The position numbers and the translations under genes were made by a program. From Saccoglossus kowalevskii (Eukaryota; Hemichordata; Enteropneusta; Harrimaniidae), in assembly GCF_000003605.2 (NCBI RefSeq), contig NW_003120936.1, forward strand, positions 77,008-125,743: 48,736 nt of DNA. The letters are read 5' to 3'. The first letter of the stretch is position 1, and the number at the start of each line of letters is the position of its first letter. Below are positions 12,232 through 23,600 of the stretch, piece by piece. Below the pieces are notes generated by a model. The model did not search any database and was not told the DNA's origin. It saw only the letters and a list, made by a program, of their open reading frames with translations.

Positions 12232-14014
12232 AACCTAACATCTTTTACATGCAAAAAAAAGTATGTCGATGTCGATCCAGCTACCTCGTTTACGGAAATG
12301 AAATTTGTGTCCATGTACGTCAAATGTTAACCATGGGCGGTATATACCCGGAACAAAACTATTTATTCCTTGTAGTATTTTTAAAAATAGTAAAATAGTT
12401 CCATCGCTATTTCTCCGTATTGTATTTTATTCAGGTCTGTTAGTATCATGGGTATATTGTGGCTAGAATTGTCAGACAAGTTTTAAATAAAATCTTTCTT
12501 TTCTCGATTTAATCTATCAATTCCCCTGAACTTCACACCATATATAAGCGCCTGGATTATCTAATACGTTAGAAGGAAATTTACAACTACACAATTGCAG
12601 TGTTGGATTAGAAGTCGAAACTTCCGGGCATTGTATCATGAGATATTCACAAACGGTGAAAAGAATTTAGCATTGTTTAGGTATCTAAAATATCTCTAAA
12701 AATTTATAGATTCCTTGCTGTTGGTTCATTAAGTTAATAGCTCTAATTGTGCCATTCTCGTCATTTATGTCCTTTTTTCAGTGAGATTTTGGACTTTTCA
12801 TCACATTTCTTCTACTAATTGTGCCGACAAAATCGTGAAAAGGTTGATGAAAAGGTAAGAAAGGTCACAAACGACAAGAAAGGGCACAAGTCAACCCCAC
12901 AGCTAATAGATTATAGGGCAGCCATTCGAATGAGACTAAAGCCAGTTGTCAAGCCAAGGAGTGGGCGAAAGTACAGACATATATATACTGCCACGAGTGC
13001 TATAAAATAAAACTGAAGTAATCTTGGGTTGGTTTTCATCAAAAGTGCCATCATTGGGGTGCCACCATGGCAATATGTACCGCCAGTATTTCCACTGGAT
13101 AACCATACTAAACTGTACACCCCTTTACAGACTTTATTTCATTTTGTCATCTGTTGTTTATGGTACGAGTCACATCCTTCGCCTGAATTAACGATTGTGT
13201 TATGCTTGAAGGACACCTTTTAAAGTCAATTCTTTTCCAGACTGGAGGCTGACCTAGTCGACCTTTTATACACTCTGTACCTCTAAAAAGCGAAACAAAT
13301 CTAGACGGATGGGTATTTTTCTTTTTAGGTATACATGTACTAGTAATTATTCTCTGGCACATGTGGAGGATAGTCTTGAGGGGCCACTCAGGTAAAACTT
13401 TGGTACTCAACTTTGAATTTTTTGCCAGACATGTTTTGAAATATCATAGTGCTGATGCAATCAATGGAGGATTTTGTAGTGCACATTGGGGACTATGGTT
13501 GAAATCATGTGTTACCAACATGAATCCTCGATAAATAAAATTGAAAAACATTAAAGTATCTTAAAAAACCTCATTTACGCATCTATATATATTACATGAA
13601 ATTTACTTCAATACAAGTCTGATTGGGTGAAATTGAAAACCAATCAACAACCAACGTTTACAGAAAAAAAATGATACATAATACAGTACTACTATTAGAA
13701 TATATGAACCAACGATAAAAAATATCCCAACTTTAGTGCAGGTGTTGGCATCTTGGAGTTGCGTTTACCATGCTATAAATATTTGTTGTTGACCTGATAA
13801 ATGCTAAAGATGTAATGAGTATTTTAATTATGTACTTTATTTTTTTTATTCAATAATATGCAATATGCAAACAAAAAGAATGTGGGTCTTGAGACAGTCG
13901 AGTCAGCTCCCCAGGGCTTGTCAACCAATTAGAGAGCGGTTTTGTGAGAGCAATCTGTAATAGAGTTCTACATGCACAATAATATATACATTCAGAAAAA
14001 TGTGACAAGTAAAA
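12232..14014. other. Intergenic, nothing recognised
   Basis: Several short open frames exist (for example near 12819-13010 and 12911-13120), but none has recognisable domains or splice structure. The composition is AT-rich. Confidence 0.5.
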
Positions 14015-14810
14015 ACAAGCAGCCTGTTGGCTGAGATAGCTCCGCTGTTAGCAATGCACATTTCAATTAAGAACTGAAGATATCATTAGAAAATGAACAA
14101 TATGTATAGTATCAAAGCAACCGGACTTGCTGTTTTGAACAAGAATTCAAAAATAATACTTTTGACCAAAAATTACAAAAATATTCATCAAAATTAGAGA
14201 ATTGAAGAAAATCATCATGAAATGAACAAATCTGAGAGAGGTTCTCGTGTAGTACCTATATATGTAATAGCACAGCAATCAGACTTGTGGTTTTTAACAA
14301 GAAGTCGAAAATATCACTTTTTACCAAAAATTACAAAAATATTCATCAAAATTAAAGAATTAAAGATATCATCACGAAATGAACAAATCTGAGAGAGGTC
14401 CACATATAGTAGCTATATATGTAATATCAAAGCAATTAGACTTTCAGTTCTTAACAAGAAGTCGAAAATATCACTTTTTACCAAAAATCACAAAAATATT
14501 CATCAAAATTAGAGAATTGAAGATATCATCACAAAATGAACAAATTTGAGAGAGATCTACATATATAGGTACTAAGCTATATATGTAATATGAAAGTTAT
14601 CGGACTTTCGTTTTTTTACAAGTCGAAAATATTGAGATTTTGACATGAAATGAACAAATCGGAGAAAGAACCATCCAAGGTACTTGCATATCAAATTTGA
14701 AAACATTCTGACTTGCGGTTTCGAAGAAGAAGTTGAAATTGTAAAGTTGACAACGCCGAACAATCAGTAATATGAACAGCTCCGCTGTGTCAACAGCGGA
14801 GCTAAAAATG
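14015..14810 (+). mobile_element. Tandem-core element, copy 2 (best preserved ends)
   Basis: It starts ACAAGCAGCCTGTTGGCTGA with AGCTCCGCTGT at 14038-14048. It ends with ACAGCGGAGCT at 14793-14803, the exact inverse of the left motif. The 3' end also has a second AGCTCCGCTGT (14778-14788), so a perfect 11-bp stem with a 4-nt loop closes the element. Between the ends are about four units of a core with period near 157 bp; the marker phrase CAAAGCAA(T/C) recurs at about 14113, 14271, 14428 and 14592. No protein is encoded. The layout recalls non-autonomous elements with internal minisatellites, such as the pearl-type elements of bivalves. Confidence 0.88.
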
Positions 14811-15205
14811 TGAAGAACATTAATGTTTTTGCATAAAAATTGTAAATTTGGTCAAAGTAGGCTATGACAACTACTCTGATGAAAAACCTGCCAACAAAGC
14901 CTGGCAACGTTTGTGGTTGCGTAATTACTTTGTAATTTTCTCAAGAACTACTGTTGTTAGCTACATTTTTGTTGTGAATTGATGCCTACTCAATTGAATA
15001 AAATTTGAAAATTTTATTCAGCTTTGCCTCCCATCTTTTCATTGATCTTTCTCTTCATCCACTATATAATGGCACTGTAGTAGGGGGATGCATTATTATC
15101 TTAATAACGAACAAGGATGTGTGTAACATAATTGGGTGACCCATTATTTAAGCGAACATCCCAATCTGAGCCGTTATCACGTAAAAATAAGCATATTAGA
15201 ATCTG

Positions 15206-15902
15206 ACAAGCAGCCTGTCGGCTGAGATAGCTCCGCTGTCAGCAACGCACATTTCAATTAAAGAACAGAAGATATCATTAGAAAATGAGCATTATGTATA
15301 GTATCAAAGCAATGGGACTTGCTGTTTTCAAAAATATCACTTTTCACCAAAAATGACAAAAATAATCATCAAAATTAGATAATTGAAGATATCACCACGA
15401 AATTAACAAATCTGAAAGAGGTCCACATGTAGTACCTATATATGTAATATAAAAACAATCGGACTTGCGGTTTTCAACAAGAAGTCGAAAATATCACTTT
15501 TTACCAAAAATGACAAAAATATTAAGCAAAATTAGAGAATTGAAGATATCATAATGAAATGAACAAATCTGTAAGTGGTCTACATGTAGTACCTATATAT
15601 GTAATAGCAAAGCAATTGGACTTGTGGTTTTTAACAAGAAGTCGAAAATATCACTTTTTAACAAAAATGACAGAAATATTCACCAAAATTAGAGAATTAA
15701 AGATATCATTATGAAATGAACAAATCTGAGAGAGGTCCACATGTAGTACCTATATATGTACGATGTAATATCAAAGCAATCGGACTTGCGATTTTTTACG
15801 AGAAGTCAAAAATATCACTTTTTACCAAAAATATTCACCAAAATTAGAGAATTAAAGATATCATCACAAAATGAACAAATTTGTCGACAGCAGAGCTGAA
15901 AA
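15206..15902 (+). mobile_element. Tandem-core element, copy 3
   Basis: Same family and orientation as 14015-14810. Left motif AGCTCCGCTGT is at 15229-15239 and right motif ACAGCAGAGCT (one mismatch) at 15887-15897. Core units are marked at about 15305, 15451, 15608 and 15772, so spacings are 146, 157 and 164 bp. The closing hairpin seen in copy 2 is missing because the core runs straight into the right motif, suggesting an internal deletion near the 3' end. Confidence 0.88.
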
Positions 15903-16669
15903 GTGAATATATTTATAGTACTACACCTGAATCTAAAGAACGGCAAGGGCATCAATGATGCTTGCACTATTGTATACCTGCCTCAACACCCGTATACGTA
16001 TAGATTTTGCTTCCGACACAATTTCAAGGCATTTTTTGTAAATGGACAATATTTCTGAAATTTTTTTTCAACCAAATATTATTAAAAGCTGCTAAAAATG
16101 GGTTTTCAAATGTATTACATAAGCATCTTTGTTTTATTAATTTTGAGAATATGAAAATATTTGCAACATTTCTAAAACGAATTATGCAAATTAGCACAAC
16201 ATTATATATATGCAAATTATGTCCAATCTTTTCTTTGCAAGGCAAAAATGAATATAAATGTCCCAAAACAATGCAATAATATATAAATACTCTGCGCAAA
16301 AAAATAGTGGTTAAAAAAAAAATAATCATGTTCATCACATAATACATGAACTGTATTAATCTCTATGTTCCTTATATAATAATATAACACGAATTGTATA
16401 AAAGTTTATAAAAATTAATAGTACAGCAACATAAAGCAAAATTTTGTGAGAAAATACTAGCGAAAGTGTTCAATAATAGCAAAATAAAATACCAGCAAGC
16501 ATTGAAAAAAACAATAAGACTACATATATTTATACTCGAAATGAAAATGTACATCACTACACTGACAGATCTTAGAGAGCATACTACTAACGTGCATTTC
16601 TCATTGTCAGTTGTATAAATATCTTCATTCTATCCACTTAACATGTAATATTAGTTTCAATTAAACTAA

Positions 16670-16985
16670 ATTATACCCTGTATCTCGAAAACTGCACTTA
16701 CTAGCTACACCAAAACTTGGTTGACATTTCATAGTGATTGATACAATTCCCAAATTTTAAGATGCTAAAATAAAAGTTTAACAAATATCTAATTATATAC
16801 ACAGAACTATAATCAAACTTGGCCAAGATCACGAACTATTTAATGTAATATCCTAGTCTAAATGAAATTCGACTAGGACTGTACGAGTTATTGTAACTAC
16901 ATGTAGAAGAATAGTTTTACAACAGAGTCAACGACAACAACCAACTCGTTCAACTTGACCTTCATGTACGATGATATGGACAACG
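16670..16985 (+). repeat. Dispersed repeat, copy A (pair with 31965-32290)
   Basis: It aligns with 31965-32290 through phrases such as ACTTGGTTGACATTTCATAG, CCCAAATTT-AAGATG, AATATCCTAGT and GAATTATTGTAA-like sequence in the same order. It is strongly diverged, with no coding sequence and no clear termini. The family is unknown. Confidence 0.6.
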
Positions 16986-17029
16986 TAACAAAAAATACAA
17001 CTATTTTTTAGCAATATTAATATTTCTTA

Positions 17030-17039
17030 TTTATTTATT
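17030..17039 (-). terminator. Candidate poly(A) signals, F-box gene
   Basis: Overlapping AATAAA hexamers on the minus strand, about 1.5 kb downstream of the F-box stop codon. They are suggested by motif and position only; nearer non-canonical signals cannot be excluded. Confidence 0.25.
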
Positions 17040-18504
17040 GACAGAAGTACATTAGCAAATCAGGCTTCAACACTGAAATAAAATTTGTAAAAAATACAAA
17101 ATTTTCAAATTACATACAAGTACATAAGATTTATTACGATGGTTATAAGACAATTTGCCCTTAAGTAGAAACCACAACAATCTAGCATTTGTAAGCTTAA
17201 TTGTCAAAACTTTGGACTTTGCATTGAAAACAATTTTTACCATCTTTGCACTTACTAGTAAATGATTTGTTTGTAATGAAAATAACTCAAGACCAATGGT
17301 TAGTTCACAAGATCCGGTTCCAGAATGCCAGAAATGCTTGATTTTGATGATATTTCAGCACAAAAACGATTTCCATTCAGTCATCTTAAATCATATCATG
17401 AAACAAATTGACAAGCATATGTATAATATTATGTATGCAGTAAGTGTGAAGTTTGAATGTAATCGGTCCAGGCATGCCTAAGATACAGGTCTGGATGCAT
17501 GCATGCATGGCCATACAGACACGCAGATGTCAATCCACAAAACGGTGTTTTCGAACTGTGACCAAACAGGAACTAACAAACCAAAGTGAAATAAATAGAG
17601 GTGACAATAGGTCAACAGGTTTTGATTATGCATCTCTATAAGAGATAAAATTTGATGTGGTGAGGCTTGGTCTGTTTTCACACAAGAGATGCTGGATCTA
17701 CATCTCACTTTTCTTGCATATAAATGTATAGCTCCGTTACATACAACATGTCATGAACAGGTCTCTAATATATACACTCATGTGGAAAGTGGCTATAGAA
17801 GTGACATAACAGAATGAAATTACAAATTCTGAAAATGTACAATGCCAGAATTATATTAACACACAATAGCGTGAACCGCACAATAGAGCATTCATATTCA
17901 ATCAAGCAGAAGTGGCAGAAGTACAACCTATATATGGTTTGCATTGTAAAGTGATGGGATAAACAACCAGTTAGGAAGATCTTTGAATACTGGGATACAA
18001 TGAAGTGGAACTGCTTGTAAGCTACTGTCCTCTGGACAGTGCAGTACAACTTTACTGTGCACCAACGAGTCATGAGGACCAGAAAAAAAAATATACAACT
18101 ACAATACTTGAGTGGTTGAAGTTGAACGTCCACATAAACAAAATTCAACAGTCTCTCTATTTACAATGGATATTTTACATAAAGTGAAATCAGGAAAGGC
18201 CTCTATTGAAATGAGAATAGTACGGTGGTAGTATTTCATAGGGGGAGCAAAAGTACTTGTAGATATTTTTTATAAAAAAATTTGCACAAATTCTCAAATA
18301 CTGGAATGATTTTTAGTTGAAAGAAATTGTGTACAATGGCCAAGTCTTCAACTATAATGGTCCTATTAAATTGTAAATTAATATGAATGGTATTCAACAA
18401 AAGATCATTACAAAGCACCATACCAGTAGTATATCAATATGATAAACATGTATATAGAAATATAGATATATATATATATATGTATAGATAAAAAATATAA
18501 CATG

Positions 18505-19836
18505 TTAATCACTGAGCAGTTCATAATTATAGTCTATTTCTCTCTTTGGCATATATTTTCTTTGTGTTCGTCGTGGTATTCTTTTTAGTTTCTCCTTCCT
18601 CATCATCCAGTTATTGTCATGGAGACCAATTATGCATCCAAGCGCATCTTCATCTAGTTTGAAACAGCACATCCAGTAGCAACGTCCAATGTATCCATTT
18701 TTGTAATACATCTTGGGATGCCATCTACACAATGACACATCTCCGCGTGGGTCAATAAGTTTACCACATTGCATACATGGATCATCCTGGTATTTTGGAT
18801 CGGTGCACCATTTAGAGTCAATCCCGGCAAGGTTGAATTCCTCAATAACCCACTTGAAATCTTTGCAAGTGCACTTTAAAGATGCCAAATCCCACGTTGG
18901 TAGATAGCCAAAGATTTTCGAGACAACATGATCTGGTAAAAATATGAAGTAGTCCGAGTTTTTTTTAATATGCATCATAATCCATCGACACTGGGAACCA
19001 TAGTATGTCATGCAAGTTTTAAGTTTTACATTTGGTGTTGACCTGTATTTTACTGGTGATACACTTGCATTAGAGGGCGTCATGCTAATTGGCACATTGC
19101 AAGGACTGACCTCATCATCCTTACTACGTCTATCTATTTGATTCATGGGGCTGGGTGAATCACAATGAAAAACACTTTTCTTACTATCTTCATCCTCTAC
19201 ATTGTTTTTTGGAGAATTGTTATATGCATTAAGCCAGCAATTTGGTATTGGTTGTAAAGGCTGAATGTTGACATTATTACGAGATATTAGCAGCTCTTCC
19301 TGTTGTTCTTCATCTTTGTTGGCATTAGCCATTTCATTCACTTGAAACTCATTATTTATATGGTTGTTAAAAGCAACTTGGCAATCATTGCTATTGTTCT
19401 CATTATTAGCACAATTGATGTTTTCAATCGCATTTGAGTCATTTACATTCCCTAGACCTTGTCTGTCCCTAACAAGAAATACATTGTTTTTCAACTTTGG
19501 AAATTTTGTGTGTTTGGTCGGCGTATTATGGCGAGAGTCGCTGGAAACAAGACTTCTCTTGACCGATGAGGATGGTGGTAGAATGGCCGCTGTGGTCTCC
19601 TGTGATAAACGTTCAAACAGTTCCTTTTTCATCTTTACAGGCAAACTGAATTTAATACAAGTCAGGCAACTTTTAATACCTGATATGTATTTTGTGGGGA
19701 CCACTCTACCTTGATCTATCATCATATGCATTTCCGTTCGGAATATCTTGGATTTCGATAACGAAGACCAGCACCAAAATTTTCTCCGATTTGGTTGCTG
19801 CGACGAATTCGTACGGGAGTTTCTTTCAGTGACCAT
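18505..19836 (-). CDS. FBXO34/FBXO46-like F-box protein
   Basis: Probable substrate receptor of an SCF (SKP1-CUL1-F-box) ubiquitin ligase. The 443-residue reading frame is uninterrupted and lies in one exon. The ATG at 19836 is the first after an in-frame TAG (19872-19870), which supports the start. Residues 1-75 form a basic, ordered-looking N-terminal block; 80-290 are polar, Asn/Ser-rich and probably disordered. An F-box follows at about 297-335 (FLPDHVVSKIFGYLP, then LASLKCTCKDFKWVIEE). A Cys/His-rich tail at 340-410 (DPCMQCGK, GDVSLCRWHPK, YWMCCF, GLHDNNW) matches the C-terminal block shared by vertebrate FBXO34 and FBXO46. Both of those are longer (over 600 residues), so the disordered middle is short here. 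It is head-to-head with UBE2L3. The two vertebrate paralogues cannot be separated here, so no symbol is assigned. Confidence 0.93.
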   Translation of the reverse strand: MVTERNSRTNSSQQPNRRKFWCWSSLSKSKIFRTEMHMMIDQGRVVPTKYISGIKSCLTCIKFSLPVKMKKELFERLSQETTAAILPPSSSVKRSLVSSDSRHNTPTKHTKFPKLKNNVFLVRDRQGLGNVNDSNAIENINCANNENNSNDCQVAFNNHINNEFQVNEMANANKDEEQQEELLISRNNVNIQPLQPIPNCWLNAYNNSPKNNVEDEDSKKSVFHCDSPSPMNQIDRRSKDDEVSPCNVPISMTPSNASVSPVKYRSTPNVKLKTCMTYYGSQCRWIMMHIKKNSDYFIFLPDHVVSKIFGYLPTWDLASLKCTCKDFKWVIEEFNLAGIDSKWCTDPKYQDDPCMQCGKLIDPRGDVSLCRWHPKMYYKNGYIGRCYWMCCFKLDEDALGCIIGLHDNNWMMRKEKLKRIPRRTQRKYMPKREIDYNYELLSD

Positions 19837-20689
19837 ATTGCACGTCTTTTCTGGTTGATTGGCCTTGGTCTATCAACAGCTGATCGCAACACCGGAAATA
19901 ATCAAGAAAATAACATATTTATCCACCTTCTGGAATATTCAAGTTGGTATTCTGAAAACTAAGGCGAAGAAAAAAACATATGTCAATCTGTAGACAAAAC
20001 GAAGTCGTATTAAACTCAACAGAAGAGAAGAATGTCACGGAACGTAACTGTGGGTCCATAGCCATGTTGAGATTTAGTCTTTGTGATGGTATTTTAGTCA
20101 GTATTTAGTATTTTCCGATACATTTTCTGTCATTAGGTTTGTTATTTTTAGATATTAGGATTTTCGACTTTTACTTGCGACGACATTCGGCGTCGCACGT
20201 TTATGTTTATAAGCAAGACTACGGGAGAAACCATAGCTCTTCTGTGTCCAAAAAAATAATATCTGAAAATAAAAATGTAATGACACAAAACATATCAGGA
20301 ATGACTCAAATACTATCACAGAGACTAAAGACAGACACAAGAAGAACTATGAACTCACAGCGACACTGAACGTCATAATAAGATATTGCACACATTATTG
20401 TGCGCACAAACATGGATGTCAAAACTACGAAACTGAATAATGAAACCTCGAGAATGTCCAGAAACTCACATTCAAATTTCAATTATAAGAACTTACCTCC
20501 GTGCTATAAACTGTGAGAGTCAAGTCGATAACTATCTATTAAGGTAAATGGGAACAAAACAAAGATATGCAGGTACTAAACTAAATTTTGACTTCCGCAG
20601 AAGATTCCATTCGCACGGGAAACGTCACCGTTCTCGCGAGAATTCATGCATTGAGCATGCTGGGATACATTTCATGAGGGTCAAGCAAC
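19837..20689. promoter_or_regulatory. Shared bidirectional promoter of the F-box gene and UBE2L3
   Basis: The two start codons are 853 bp apart and point away from each other. The region has CpG-containing patches at both ends. On the UBE2L3 side are ACTTCCGCAGAAG (ETS-like) and TCTCGCGAGA at 20632-20641, 49 bp before the ATG. On the F-box side, ACACCGGAAATA (ETS-like) lies near 19888-19900. TATA boxes are not evident near either start. Short open frames in the middle (20139-20369) have no recognisable content. Confidence 0.7.
20632..20641. promoter_or_regulatory. TCTCGCGAGA core-promoter palindrome
   Basis: This is a perfect copy of the palindromic element found in many TATA-less housekeeping promoters of vertebrates, linked in the literature to ZBTB33 and related factors. 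It lies 49 bp upstream of the UBE2L3 ATG, so it is in the proximal promoter or the 5' UTR. Function is inferred from sequence and position. Confidence 0.6.
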
Positions 20690-23600
20690 ATGGCGGCTAC
20701 AAGAAGACTGGGAAAGGTAAAAAATGCTGTTTTGGTAAAACCTCATAATTTTCTTGCAGTTCAGTAGCGGACTATTTACAAGGGTAACGGTCGACTCTAT
20801 AGTTATAAAAGTATATTGTCCATGTATTCTAACTTTAGCATATTGTAATCTTTTCATGTGGTTTCATTTACCGGCTTTTTCTATATTCGAACTGGTTGTC
20901 AAGTCATGATGTAGTGCGCTGAATCACTGTGTTCCGGAAACTATAGTATGGGCGGGTTTTCCCAAAAAAGTCGAAGAGGAAGTAACTTTCACGAACTTCC
21001 ATTTTACCCTTTAATTACAGTTATTATACTTGTTAATTATTGCGCCACCCACATTACCTCTAGTATATTTAGCTAGCCGATAAAAAAAGATCAGAATGGA
21101 ATTTAAAATGAAGATCCACGCGATCTTCTCGTTATGGAATGGGCCACTTTGTTACGAACTTTAGATGTATTATAACGGTTTTGGCAGGTCATAATCACGT
21201 ACTAAAAGATGCATTACTGTTATTTTGTGTGAACGTTTTTGTTGAGAATGATAGGGCACGAGTACAAGACAATTAAACATTTTCAATTTATACAAGTAAT
21301 TAAAGTATGTGCTAATCAATATTCGTTCAAAAAAAATACTGTAGAGAAAATGTACAACAATCCATACTGAGCCCCACAGGAGAAAACTTCCCTACCCCCA
21401 TCTTTAGTTGTACTAGTGTTTTTGCTTGTGGCTAATTCCAATTTTGAAAGTTGTCACCAAAATTCATTTGCTGGTCATAACTGTTGACTCAAAGCTTTTG
21501 GGTCATATTTGATAATCAGGAGCTTGATTACATGGAACCAGTTGTGACAAAGAATGGTTAAAACTGATCATAGTGAGTACATTCAAATTTAATTCACGAA
21601 AATTGACAATTCACAGATCGAACTGTGGCAGAGAATAGAACGGCAAATAAAAACATGCAACAGAAATAAATGAACAATATGCAACATTAATTTATTGCTT
21701 ATAATGTGACAAATAAACCAGAAATAATAAAAAAAGAACACTGAGGAATCATTTGAATTTAAGATTTCCTCGCCGATAAATACGCCCTATACGCGTGAAC
21801 TTAAAATGAACTAAAATGCCGCTGGTTAAACAGCATGAAATTATTTCCAGTTTCGACCAATTACGGGTCAACTGTCTCACAAGATCAATAATTACAAATT
21901 TACACAGTAAAAATTACGATAGTTCATAGTTTGAAAAAACTTCTCAGATTTTTATTAGTACATTCATTGCCATTCAAATCCAGGTCAGTGTCACCACGGT
22001 TACTAAAAAAGATTTAGTAACCGTGGTGTCACTGTTTTCCGTTGGACATTTCCCACAGCTTCGTCCTGAAGTTCGTTGATGTTGTTGCACACAATTTGGA
22101 CTTTAATCCATGGATTTCACTGTCTTTCAGCTTAGCACATTTAATTTGTGTCTAATCACAATGAAGCCACAAGAAAAATTGGTTCTCTCTGCTACAATGG
22201 CACACGATGCTTTTGTTTACAGTGTGTCAATCATCTTTGACCTTCAGACATCTTCTTTACTGATTGGCTAAGAATGACATCACTACTAGTGTTTCATCAT
22301 AAAAGTCAAGTCAACATTGCTTTCTTGTCAGACTAGGCGCTCATCAATCATGGTGAAAGTTATCATTCAGCAAGTTCCGGCATTTGGAATGTCTCACTAT
22401 ATGGATATCGCAGAGGGCTTGAAATACAAAGNNNNNNNNNNNNNNNNNNNNNNNNNNNNNNNNNNNNNNNNNNNNNNNNNNNNNNNNNNNNNNNNNNNNN
22501 NNNNNNNNNNNNNNNNNNNNNNNNNNNNNNNNNNNNNNNNNNNNNNNNNNNNNNNNNNNNNNNNNNNNNNNNNNNNNNNNNNNNNNNNNNNNNNNNNNNN
22601 NNNNNNNNNNNNNNNNNNNNNNNNNNNNNNNNNNNNNNNNNNNNNNNNNNNNNNNNNNNNNNNNNNNNNNNNNNNNNNNNNNNNNNNNNNNNNNNNNNNN
22701 NNNNNNNNNNNNNNNNNNNNNNNNNNNNNNNNNNNNNNNNNNNNNNNNNNNNNNNNNNNNNNNNNNNNNNNNNNNNNNNNNNNNNNNNNNNNNNNNNNNN
22801 NNNNNNNNNNNNNNNNNNNNNNNNNNNNNNNNNNNNNNNNNNNNNNNNNNNNNNNNNNNNNNNNNCGCAGTGCAGCAACTCGGGATAGACCCTCCCGACG
22901 CAATGGGCAAATTATTACTACCCTAGTATTTTGGGGTTTGCCAGCTCCGCACCCTTGATAGACTTGGTAACTTCTTGTAGACTTCCGTTTTTATCACTGT
23001 TTTTGTAAGGCTAACTATGTACAAAGGCGGGATTACCTTTCGATCAATACATGTTATTGTTTTAAAGATGTGCTAGACGAGGCTGACACTTGTAAACAAT
23101 ACAATGTGAATAAGCATCGCGGGCAGGATTTCATGGATCGCGGGCGAAACAAAAGCGGCGCGGCTGTTTGTCTAAGTGATGCGGGCCCGCAGTGCTTGAA
23201 AGGCCTGGGGAGAACACTGATAACAGAAATGCAGTAGCGGTGATGAAAGATGGTAAAAAAGTTGGCAGTAAACGGTAGTCAACGTGCTACCCTGAAGGCG
23301 AAATTAACTATTTTGCTGTCATAGCTCTTTCGTGTTCACCTCTTGTTTTACGCAATTGACAATTATTTTTCAGGAATTTTTATTAGAATCACAACAGACT
23401 GTTAATACAACGAACAAAAAATAGTTTTTTTTTATTTTCTAAAGTGTGGAAAAATACCCCCTGGGCGTATGCCAGGATATGACCTCAATTTTTTATTGTA
23501 GCAAAATTGAGGGGTGGGCGTTTGCTCGGGCATGGGGGCCTTACCTGGATAAATAACGTACACTGTTGACCAGTTTGTTACTATTGCAATTCATAGTAAG

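Larger units (their letters stand above)
15903..18504 (-). other. 3' flank / probable 3' UTR of the F-box gene
   Basis: No further gene is supported. The part nearest 18504 probably includes the F-box gene 3' UTR. Candidate poly(A) signals (AATAAA on the minus strand) lie at 17030-17039. A dispersed repeat sits at about 16670-16985. A short (TA)n tract is near 18464-18482. Short open frames at 16007-18148 are AT-driven and look random. Confidence 0.5.

Noticed and set aside
12003-12398. 131-codon open frame
   Set aside because: Most of it lies inside the CpG-rich foldback element, has no recognised domain, and is better explained by lack of stops in GC-richer repeat DNA.
12819-13010. Basic 63-codon frame
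   Set aside because: Looks protein-like by composition but has no homologous family, promoter or exon boundaries that I can identify.
20139-20369. 76-codon open frame in the divergent promoter
   Set aside because: No recognisable motif, no splice context, and an equally long frame exists on the other strand.
22344-22958. Long open frames across the second gap
   Set aside because: They run through N bases; only the short piece before the gap was kept as a weak observation.
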